The notes under the pieces are model-generated. The model made no database searches. It was given only the letters and a program-made list of their open reading frames with translations, and was not told where the DNA came from. A stretch of 64,000 nt of DNA. Source: Primula veris. Lineage: Eukaryota; Streptophyta; Magnoliopsida; Ericales; Primulaceae. This document shows positions 48,355 through 58,032 of the stretch, one piece after another (the first letter of the stretch is position 1; each line of letters opens with the position of its first letter). Made by a program: the position numbers and the translations under genes. The stretch lies in assembly GCA_963682055.1 (NCBI GenBank), contig OY821743.1, positions 16,155,566-16,219,565 on the forward strand, read 5' to 3'.

Positions 48355-48740
48355 CCGAATTAGATTCACTTTCAACAGAACTACATGCATTATATGCACT
48401 TTCGACTGAATTAGATGCACTTTTAACTGAATTAGATGCACTTTCAGCTGCACTAGATGCACTTTCAGTTTAACTAGATTCACTTTTATAGAACCAGATG
48501 CGCTTTCGACTGACAAGACCGAACTAGATGCACTTTCATCTGAAATACCTGTACTTTCATCCGAAGTAAATGTATTTTCAGCTGAACCACATGCACTTTC
48601 AGCTAAACATGATGCACTCTAGCTGAAATTACATGTGGTTCAGCTGAAATTGCATCTATTTCAGTCGAAATTGCATCTATTTTAGTTGAAAGTGTATCTA
48701 GTTCAGTCGAAAGTGCATCCACTAGTTCAGTCGAAATTGC
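48355..48740. repeat. 21-bp array with internal inversion (AGATGCACTTTCGACTGAATT)
   Basis: From ~48360 to ~48605 about 11 units of AGATGCACTTTC(G/A)(A/G)CTGAA(C/T)T run on the plus strand. From ~48612 to ~48740 about six units run inverted (TTCAGTCGAAATTGCATCTA). The two halves could pair as a long imperfect hairpin. Reading frames through it are by-products of the 21-bp (7-codon) period. Confidence 0.85.
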
Positions 48741-49189
48741 AAAATGTTTTGACATCAACACAATATAATTCATCACAAATTGCATATATTTTACTTTAAT
48801 ATTAAAAAAAAAAGTATGAATTCGAACCAACAAACTCTTGAAACTCAGTGCAATCGCTCTTACCATTTTGAGGTTACCGATATTTATAGTCACTAAACAA
48901 AATCATACAGACATTTACACCTAATAATCATACAAACTCAACCAAACAAGCATTACGCACACCAAACAAACAATGAAAATACCTAAGTCTTACTCAAAGT
49001 CATTTACCAAACCTGTCAAACTAGTTCAAGTTGTAAATGTTAAGTAACAAACTAGTTCTAGTTAATCTCAAAATATCCGCGATCGTATTCACAACTTAGT
49101 CGTAACATTAATCAAAAGCATGATAGGATATAGGCATCACAAAAATATAAATATAACTCATTGATACAATACAAAATAAAAAATAGCTG

Positions 49190-50165
49190 CGTTTTAGCAC
49201 CAAAATGAGCTCGTTTAGGTCCCGAAACAACATGCGTTTTAGCCCCCAAATGAGTTGCGCTTCAGTCCCAAAACAAGCCCGTCTTAGTCCCGAAACGTAC
49301 TCTGTTTCAGCCGCAAGACGAGCCCCATTTCAGCCCCAATACGAGATGCGCTTCAGTCCCGAAACAAGCTCATTTCAGCCCCAAAACGAGCTGCGCTTCA
49401 GCTCCAAAACGAGCTCCTTTTAGTCCCAAAACGAGCTCCGTTTCAGTCTCGAAATGAGCTCATTTCAGCCCCAAATTTTACCCTGTCTCAACTCTAAAAC
49501 GAGTTCTGCCACCGCTCTTATTCAAATAAACTTGAAACACCCAAAACCATCCAAAACTGTTCCAAAAACCACTCCAAAGCTGTCCCAATAAAGTTGAAAT
49601 AAAAAAACAATCAAGTAATTGTCCCAACTCCCAACTGAACTATAAATCACAGCCAACCAATCCAACGAGAAAGTAATAAATTACAAGAAAATTCTATAAA
49701 CAAAAAATATACGATCCGAATACAATAGAAATGTAACAAATAGAAATTTGTTGTTCTTCTAGGTCCCAAAATAAACTATAGTTAAAGTAGCAATATCATA
49801 TATATTGGAAGAAATCTATCGCATGAAACTCGGACATTTCATCGAACACTTTAAGGGTACAAATTGGTGCAACCATAACTCGACACATGGTTGTATACGT
49901 TCTGCCAAATAACTCATGAACTATTTTAGCTTTGAACCGGAATCTATTTCAACCTCGAACCAGAGTTCGATTTAGCCCCAAAAAAGACTCCAATTCAACC
50001 TTAAAATGGACTCGATTTAGCACCAAAACACACCCCAAATCAGCCCTAAAACGGGCTCATTTCAGCCACAAAACCTGTCCAATACCGACTTGATTAAGTA
50101 CCAAAACATATAACAAATCAGCTCTAAAACGTGTCCCATTTCAGCATCAAAACAGCCAAAGTCGG
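49190..50165. repeat. Two blocks of a 20-24-bp array (CGTTTCAGTCCCGAAACGAGCTC)
   Basis: Block one is 49190-49510 and block two, more diverged, is 49920-50165. Many units contain TTTCAG-CCC-AAAACGAGCTC. Several units carry the inverted core CGTTTC/GAAACG around AGTCCC. Between the blocks is non-repeat AT-rich sequence. No coding assignment. Confidence 0.75.
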
Positions 50166-50398
50166 AAATAAAAACTCAAAACGTAAAATTTCTCACAAAT
50201 CGTTGAACATTGGCTTATCTTTTGAGATAACTTTTATTCAAATTGCTCACAAATCGTTGCAAAAAGTTCTCAATTACTAATCAAAACCCTAACTTCCAAA
50301 TTAATAATTCAAATCACATAAAAGAACAAAAGAATTAGAAGATAGTCATGACCTTAAAAGTAGATCCCGGATCCAACACTTTTAATTCGAGATACATA

Positions 50399-50438
50399 AA
50401 CACACACACACGTATATATATATATATATATATATATC
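50399..50438. repeat. (CA)n(TA)n microsatellite
   Basis: CACACACACACG followed by about 13 TA dinucleotides. Confidence 0.85.
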
Positions 50439-50642
50439 ATTCTATTATAATAAGTCAACACAAGAGAAATGAGTCTGCCCAATTTTGCTCATGTTTTCCA
50501 AAAATACCCTCAATATGTTTTAATATTACCAATATATCTAATATAATTAATTAATAATTTGTCATCACTATATTTTTCTAATTACGGATGTAGCCTAAAT
50601 TAATTAGCGATTCTTTTTAACATGCATAACTACAATAAATGA

Positions 50643-50880
50643 TACTCCATCCGTTCCTATTTAATTGTCTATTACGAAACTATGTGCAATTTTGACCGAC
50701 CAAGAACTTCTATTAAAATTGTCTGAATGAAATTTTTTAAAAGTTGGTCATATACTTCAAATGTTAAATTTTATGATTAGATTTTAAAAAAATCATTTCG
50801 ACAGTTTTGATATAAGTTATAAACTGATCAAAATTGCATGTAGTTTCGTAGTGGATAATTAAATGGGAACGGAGGGAGTA
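50643..50880. mobile_element. Stowaway (Tc1/mariner) MITE
   Basis: Starts TACTCCATCCGTTCC and ends GGAACGGAGGGAGTA, the standard plant Stowaway terminal repeat with TA target duplication. 238 bp, no coding capacity. Confidence 0.95.
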
Positions 50881-52220
50881 TCAAATCTGAATATTATATT
50901 TAAAATAAAATATATTATGAGATTTATATTATTATGCGTCTCACACGTAACGTGTGAGTAAATTTTACTACTACATATATAAATAGATGTAGAGAAATAG
51001 AGAGAATCTCGGTGATCTAACAACTAAAACTCGTCGAAAATCCGGTCCTAAGTCGCTGCATCTTCGTCGTCGGACTGAGCTCTATCACGGAAGTCATCTT
51101 CTCTCTGCTCCTCTCGATCTCCATCTCCTCTATTTCTCTATCTTTATATCTACGAAATCACTCACTAGATTCGTTGATAATATGCGCAGTCGAGATCAAC
51201 ATGGTTATGGAGATAGAAAGTGTGTGATAGAGAGAGATAGTTTGGATGAACATGGTTCAGAAGAAGTGATAGAGAGGGAGAGATATTAGAAAGAGAAATA
51301 ATGCGTTGTTCTGTTTCTATTGAATGATGAAAAATATAATTATTGGGGTTTATATAGTAATAAAAAGTGCTAAATATAGTGAAGGCAACTTATAATAGAT
51401 AAATAAAGGGAATTAAAGTTTAAAAGTGCTACATAGGAGAAATTATTTATTTTTTATTGGGAACAAATTAATTAAGCTAGAATTTTAATTTGATTTGAAT
51501 ATTAATTTTTGAATTATTCCATCAAAATTTATTATTCAAAAAAGAACCAAAGTATACCGTTCTTGTCTATATGTGTATTTGGTTTAGAATTTTAATTTCT
51601 TTACCGAAAAACAAAATTTATCAAGTGTTTTGAGCTTGCATGAGAACCAAGCTAGTAAAATATTTTAATGATAAATAAAGTCTAATTTAAATGAAGGTAA
51701 CCTCTTATCTCATTTGTCCATATAATTAATGGTTATGTTTTTTTACAAATTACATTGACATACAGAGGGATTTTTATTTTATTTTGGTACAGATGGATTT
51801 AGTTGTTCATGATCAAATTAAACTAAGCCCCTAAAAGTATATACTAGTTTTATTCACTTACAACAAAAAGTTAACACTTAGATTAAAATGGAGTTAGAAG
51901 TGATCCTATGACCTGCTTAATAATTTTATGTCTTTTTAAGGCTTGAGATCCTTCACCACCTTTTTCTTACCCGTTAAGTACTACTGTATCTCCTTGATCA
52001 AATTGCCGCACATACGTATCTCCAATAGATATTAACAAACTACATATATTAATCCCCTTTTATAAAATCAAATGGTTAGTTTAAAAAAATTAGTTAGTTT
52101 AAAAAATAATGGTAAATCAAATGTTTACATTTCTCTACATGTATCTAAATTTTCTAATCTGTATCATGTCTGAGATACTTCATTGGCTACTTATTACCCA
52201 TTACTGATTATTACAAAACT
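50881..52220. other. No gene; possible captured UTR-like CT/GA-rich stretch
   Basis: 50985-51300 is CT- then GA-rich (TTCTCTCTGCTCCTCTCGATC, GATAGAGAGGGAGAGA) and looks like a gene leader or captured fragment, but no frame can be assigned. Confidence 0.4.
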
Positions 52221-53492
52221 TGGGGCTAAATTCACTTTATTAGCTTGTGTTTTGCCTGTTTTTTAATTTATTATAGCACCTTTCCAAAATGTTGATTTAT
52301 TACACTTAACTTAACATATTATTTGATTTAGTAACCAGAGTTTACAATATTTTGATTTAATGACCTCAGTTAATTAAAAAAAATGATTTGGTGAACTACT
52401 TAACTTCACAAGTTTAAAAAAAATTATAATTCAACCCACATAGTTTGGAAATTAATAACATTAACCACTGATTTGTTGAAATTGACAAAATTAACTATTT
52501 TACAAATTTTTTTAAAGACATGTTTCCAAATAAGCAACTTTTCTTTTCTTTTTGTAACTTTTTTTTTTATAAAAAAAAAAATATATATTTTTTTCCCAAT
52601 AAAGTGGGAGTTTCTATTAAAACAAAAGATGTTTTTCTGATAAGATTACTGATTTTTTCTTTCTTTTACCAATAAAATTATGTCTCAAAATATTTTTTTT
52701 AAATTGTTTACTCGTGAGAAATTTCAATGTAGAGAAAAAAATGACTTTGAGGACAATTTTTGTTTTCAAGAAATTCTTTCCTTTGAGAAAGCAAGTTTTT
52801 TTTGGGAAATTTGGAATATTTTGAAAAGAGAATATTATATACTAAACAAATTTCTTAGAGAATAAAACATTTGTAAAAAGAATAAAAATTTACCCGTAGT
52901 GCTTATAAAAACTAATAGTTCTTTTAAAAAGTTAATTAGTATTTAACATCTTTTGCTAAAATATTAAATAAAAGTATATTGTTTTCAAAGTCATTTTTTT
53001 TCTATATTAAAATTTTGTTAAGTAAACAATTTTAAAAAATATGTTTGAGACATAATTTTATCGGTGAAATGAAAAAAAAAACAGTAATTTTATCAAAAAC
53101 ATAACTTTTGTTTTAAGAGAAACTCTCACTTTTTTGGAAAAAAAATATTTAAAAATTATTCTTTAAAAAGAAAAGTGGCTTATTTGAAAATGTGTTATTT
53201 TAAAAAAAATATTAAATAGTTAATTTTGTATCTTTCAACAAATCAGTGGATAGTTTATTAATTTTTAAACTATGTGGGATGAATTGTAATTGTTTAAATT
53301 TGTGAAGTTAAGTAGGGTCTTCAAATCAATTTTTTTAATTAACCGAGATAATTAAATCAAAATTTTGTAAATTCGGGTCACTAAATCAAAAAATATGTTA
53401 AGTTGAGGGCAGTAAATCAATATTTTCAAAACATGATACATTAAATAAAAAAAAACAGGCAAAACACATGCACTAAATTAAATTTAGCCCCA
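52221..53492. mobile_element. Large foldback element, ~1.27 kb with ~500-bp arms
   Basis: Starts TGGGGCTAAATT and ends AATTTAGCCCCA. Left-arm stretches TTTTGCCTGTTTTTTAATTTA, AACCACTGATTTGTTGAAA, GGAGTTTCT and ACCAATAAAATTATGTCTCA recur as reverse complements in mirror order on the right (53040-53490). The spacer (~52770-52975) is AT-rich. No protein. Long arms suggest a Mutator-like foldback MITE. Confidence 0.88.
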
Positions 53493-53969
53493 ACAATTGA
53501 GAATTTTTTTTATTACGCTTCATCTTACTTGATAATGAATTTATTCAAGAATCTATCAGACTTTTATAGTAATTAACACGTCTTTATAACTACATCATAT
53601 ATAGCACGGTTCGTTTTTTTTTCCCTGAAGTAACTGGTATGGGTAGGGGTACCGGTACCGCAAATGAAGTAACTGCTACGGCAAATGGAGTACCCGGTAC
53701 AACAAATGGAGTATCACCCGGGACGCCTTCGCCGACTCGGGACAGGAGCTCAGCATCGTGCGGTTCACCAAAAATGCGCATGTGACTTATCCTCTCCCTC
53801 GGTTGCTCCGTAACGGCGCCCCCACCAGTGCAGTGACGCGCGGCGGAGGAACGCCTTGCTTCCTCTCAATGTCACTTCCCGCTTCAAAGCAAGCACCGGA
53901 GAAGCGCCAAAGTTTTCAGTCCCTCTAGTCGGGTGGGCGCCGGCCGGTCTTTCGACCAGATCCCCCTAA

Positions 53970-54003
53970 AAACCGTACGTGCGGGTCTCCCCGCATGCGG
54001 CTC
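53970..54003 (-). ncRNA. Group II intron domain V (mitochondrial origin)
   Basis: On the minus strand GAGCCGCATGCGGGGAGACC continues into CGCACGTACGGTT, the ~34-nt domain V hairpin with AGC-type base, GNRA-like tip and GTACGGTT 3' strand. A domain VI-like hairpin (GGTC-GAAA-GACC) follows at 53963-53945. It is the catalytic core of a self-splicing intron, here a fossil in nuclear DNA. The parent gene is not identified. Confidence 0.75.
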
Positions 54004-54167
54004 ATGCCATTCGAGGTGGCCCAGCCCAGCATTCATTCGCAAATCCTGTAGTTCAATTGAGACTGCTCGACCTCGGAAGCTAATTCGCCTGTCGGCAGCC
54101 CTGTCTGTCGTATCCTAAGAGCCGTAGCCAGGATTCCTTGCTTTGGTTCGCCACCACCCGAGAAGCA

Positions 54168-54239
54168 AAAGCCTTACGGGAATCGAACCCGTGTCTTCGA
54201 CATGAAAAGACGATGTCCTAACCACTGGACGAAAGGGAC
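54168..54239 (-). pseudogene. trnE: Mitochondrial-type tRNA-Glu (UUC), acceptor arm broken
   Basis: Minus strand: GTCCCTTTCGTCCAGTGGTT, anticodon loop CTTTTCATG (TTC anticodon) and T arm ACGGGTTCGATTCCCGT are intact. The 3' acceptor strand reads AAGGCTT instead of pairing with GTCCCTT, so only about half the stem forms. Expected in transferred organelle DNA; not expected to work in the nucleus. Confidence 0.8.
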
Positions 54240-54704
54240 CAAAAAGCCATTCTTCATATATTTCAGCTCCGAGAATAAGAATAGAAGTGGTTTTCTTTCT
54301 ATACGCAATTTAAGATACCGAATTGACGGCTGAGCTGTATCTTGAATGTCGGATCATCTACTATAGGCTCTGCTATTGGTGGTGCTGATAGCCGGTAGGT
54401 AGCCGTGATCCACCAGCTCTTGCTTATGTTGGTCCCCAATAGTTGCAGCTTTCAATCAGAAGTAGACCCTAGAAAAGGATGGTGGCTATTATCGCAAAGG
54501 CGGTCAATGGGATCCCAATCTATATTTCCTAGGTATGCTTGCCCTGTTCAGTAACTGAAGCTACTTGTTCTCTTTCACTATATATACCAAACCCACGAAC
54601 TTTCACCCAAACGAATACATTTGATTCCACAGGTTCCACGAGCATGCTACTAATGCCTGTTGGACTTTGCAAAACTTATTGCCTTACACTTTTTCATTGT
54701 TTGA

Positions 54705-55110
54705 CCATTTCGGTACGGCACGGGTACGGGATCGATACTTTTTCGGTACGACTGAAAAATTTAATTTAATTTTTTTCATAAAAAAATAATTAAAAATATA
54801 AGATTATCAATATAATAATGTGAACCTTTTTATAATTAACAAGTGAGATGAATTTAATTAAATTTGTTTACACACTAGTTATGAAAAAATTACATTAACA
54901 TTAACTAAAATATCCGTATATAAGTCTAAATTGTACTAAAGTTTGTTAATTATGTTATTTTAATATAGTAAATTTTAAATTAAATCATATATATATAAAT
55001 AAATAATTTTTTTATTTACTATTTTCCGTACCGTACCAAATTTTTTTAACTTTTATCATACAGCCGTACCCATATCGTACCAGATACGATAGTCGTACGC
55101 GTAGACGTGT
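54705..55110. mobile_element. hAT-like non-autonomous element with GGTACGG/CCGTACC subterminal repeats
   Basis: Left side: CGGTACGGCACGGGTACGGG and TTCGGTACG. Right side: TTCCGTACCGTACC, CCGTACCCATATCGTACC and GATACGATAG. AT-rich centre, no transposase. The layout parallels the element in the kinase intron but the repeat motif differs. Ends are approximate. Confidence 0.55.
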
Positions 55111-57060
55111 AACCTATACTACACCCCTTAGGTCTACTTTTAGATGGGCGATAAAAATTATGTTACATTGGACTCCATAACTCACTTGCTAAATGTCATG
55201 GCGGCACATGTTTGATAACTTTTTTTTGTAACCATAGCTAGTATCTTAAAAGAGTGATTATGACCATTAAATATTTTTTGTATAACTTTTAGGCAATGGA
55301 GTTTGAGAAATACATGTAGACGTAAATATTTAGAAAAATGTCATTCTTTATTTTGAGAACATTAAATGTTAGTCTCTATATTTAAGGTAAATTAATACAA
55401 TACATACAAATTGATTCTTAATTTTAAGCACCTTAATATTTGTTTTTTTTCTTAAATTGAATGTTGTAATTTATATTTTCTATATTTTCATTTAGTCATT
55501 AATTTATGGAGTAATAAAAATTGTAATTTTTTTTCATATCTTAATAAAATAAAGTTTTATTAATAAAAAATGATGGTTTTTGACTTTTAATAGATATTTA
55601 TCAAAATGTGATGAAAAAATAAAGAAAGAATTTTGTTATTATAAAGTGCAATTTTGCTGATGTAAGTAAATTGTTCAATGTAAGTCATAAATACTTGGCA
55701 AACTTAATGAGTATAGGTGGCATCTAACTTATAATTTTATACCTATGTGTGGGCATTAGATAGTTAGTTGAAGTTAAGTTATGCATGCTCTTAATGTTCC
55801 TGTTTTTGTAATTTTCCATTTTTCAATGCCTTCACATCGACGGGATATGAACCGTTTACTATCTTGTACTTTATCAAAAATTCAATTTTCTCCTATCTAC
55901 TCTACTTTGTTCATTTTAGAGGCATGTACAATATCAATTCACTCAATTTTATAACTCATCTGTCAATTCTTTCACAAAATGGATGACACGTGCCTGCATG
56001 TGATTAACTTTTGCTGGTTTTATGAGTTATATTTATGTTTGGTAGGAATTGGAATGAACCGAAGATAGAAAAATGTATTATTCTGTCTCTTGTATTTATT
56101 TTATTTTTATTTTTTATTTTTTATTTTTTTATTGGACCTATGTTACAAATGACCAAAATAATATTGTCGTTAAAAGACATTAATAGAATTTAGTCACGTA
56201 CAGGTACGAGTCGTAGATTTTGTGAAATAATTAACGGATGAGTTAAAAAATTAAATAGATTGATATTATACGGTGCTAAAATAACCAAAGTAAAACAGAT
56301 GAAAAAAAAATTAAACTGTTCATGCGCGCACGTTGACCGACAAAGTAAGTGGACAATTGGACATTTGGACCGCTCAAAATAGTAATTTTTTAAGCTCGAG
56401 GATATTATTGCCATTTCCATAAACAATGCGAATATCAATAATGTCACTTTGTTTAATCTGTCTCTCGTGTTATTATCATTGACCACACATGGTGTTTTAT
56501 CTATTATCATTTAGACCCGCTGATTTCAATGTCAATTGATAAGGTATCTAAACTTTCAAGCAATTAGCACCGTCGGAAAAACATAAATTTTCTTATTAAA
56601 AAATATCGGTTAGGTATCTAGCGGCATAACTTGTTTCTCACTTGCCTTCCATCTCTGTGTAATCATTTCATTGTTTAGTAAAAAAGGAAAAAAAATTGAT
56701 TAAAAAAATTATCTAGAAATTGTTTATCCAAAATATTAATAGATTCAGTTTGTAACATCGGTCTAACTATACAATGTGAACGTTGATAGACTAAGAAAGT
56801 AGATGAACATAAGTAGAGAATATGTGTTGGTTTAGTTATTAATAATAATGTAATTAAAAGTGAAGAGATTTGTGTTAGATTTGTAATAGCTCAGATCGAG
56901 AATATGATGATAAAGATAAAACTTGAATAGTTTAAGCATGTTATTAGAAGACTTGATAATGCATTAATCCGAATGAGTAATCTGTAAATGCAGAAAATCA
57001 AAATAAATTTATAACTATTCTGTCACATTGGTATTTCTGTAAAGAAAATTAGATAAGAAC
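55111..57060. other. No gene seen
   Basis: AT-rich, only short chance frames. Confidence 0.55.
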
Positions 57061-57067
57061 AAATAAT

Positions 57068-57537
57068 CAGGCCCGGCCCTATGATTTGGGCACCTATGCC
57101 CGGTCAAAAAAAATTCACCCAAAACACACCTTGTAAAATGAAACGGTTTAAGTGCCAAAAGAGTTAATAAACAGGTTCAATAAGTATTAACAAAAGTGTA
57201 ACATCTTACTTGGTAAAGTTAGTATGTTGTAGAAGAGAGGAATATGGTTCAACTCATATCGATGGCTAATGTACTTTTTAATTTTTGTTTATACATCAAA
57301 AAACAAAAACAATAGAGTCACCTAATTTTGAAACCAAGGACCTACGATTAATGAGTTAGTTGAATTTCTGTTGCGTTATCGGTATAGTGATTGTAATCAA
57401 GTGTACTGGAATCAATATATAGAATATAAAAAGTTGCATATATGTATTATTATTTTTTGAATAAAAAAAATCGACGCCTACAAACGGGCTGTACTTAAAT
57501 TCATGAGCTTATGTGGTTGTTGTAAGGGCCGGTCCTA
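57068..57537. mobile_element. Probable hAT-like MITE (CAGGCCCGGCCCT / AGGGCCGGTCCTA ends)
   Basis: The left end CAGGCCCGGCCCTATG and the right end read inward TAGGACCGGCCCTTAC align as imperfect inverted repeats. No clear 8-bp duplication. No coding sequence. Confidence 0.5.
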
Positions 57538-57805
57538 TCGAATAACGAAAGAAAATACCGACTTGCGAGCCATTATGATTGTTTTAGCTTATACCACCTC
57601 TAACGACTAATGACTAAGATGTAAATTGATGATGAAAGTGCAGTTATTTGTATTTTCTTAAAAGAATAAGTATAAAAAAATTATATTATGGGCCTCATTG
57701 ATCTTATTGACATCAAAAAAAAATTATTTTTTTTCAAGAATCAAATTTATTGAAAATTTAAATGGATAGGTGTTTTCTAATAATAAGTCAAACCTCGTGG
57801 ATGAT

Positions 57806-57861
<56 letters not shown>
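57806..57861. repeat. (TA)n microsatellite in the OBERON-like gene promoter
   Basis: About 27 TA dinucleotides, 170-225 bp upstream of the start codon. Confidence 0.95.
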
Positions 57862-57863
<2 letters not shown>

Positions 57864-58032
57864 TCTCTCTCAAGAATATGAAACAGCCGTTGAAGAAGAC
57901 TTTGAACTCTTGAGAAGAGAATCCAATTAAAAGAGGAAATTAATACAATCTTTTATCTCTATTTTCAATCTCAAAGGGTAAGTAACCTAATTTAATCTCT
58001 TTTATTTACTATCTCTATTTTTGCCCAATATA

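Larger units (their letters stand above)
53590..54560. other. Insertion of plant mitochondrial DNA (NUMT)
   Basis: Base composition jumps to roughly 50% GC between AT-rich flanks. It carries a group II intron domain V and a mitochondrial-type tRNA-Glu. Frames such as 53933-54118 resemble the spurious ORFs seen in plant mitochondrial genomes, by recollection. Three ~21-bp repeats with CAAATG(A/G)AGTA lie at 53655-53725. Exact ends are uncertain, especially the right one. Confidence 0.75.

Noticed and set aside
48127..48516. Hydrophobic 129-codon minus frame
   Set aside because: Arises from poly-A/T runs and the 21-bp array; Phe/Leu-rich by composition only.
49205..49423. Repeat protein with ~7-residue period
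   Set aside because: The period is that of the DNA array; unit length varies from 20 to 24 bp, so the frame is not maintained, and no start or splice context is seen.
53590..53781. Pro/Val-rich minus frame as a nuclear gene
   Set aside because: It lies within mitochondrial-type DNA and its repeats come from a 21-bp DNA repeat; no nuclear gene context.
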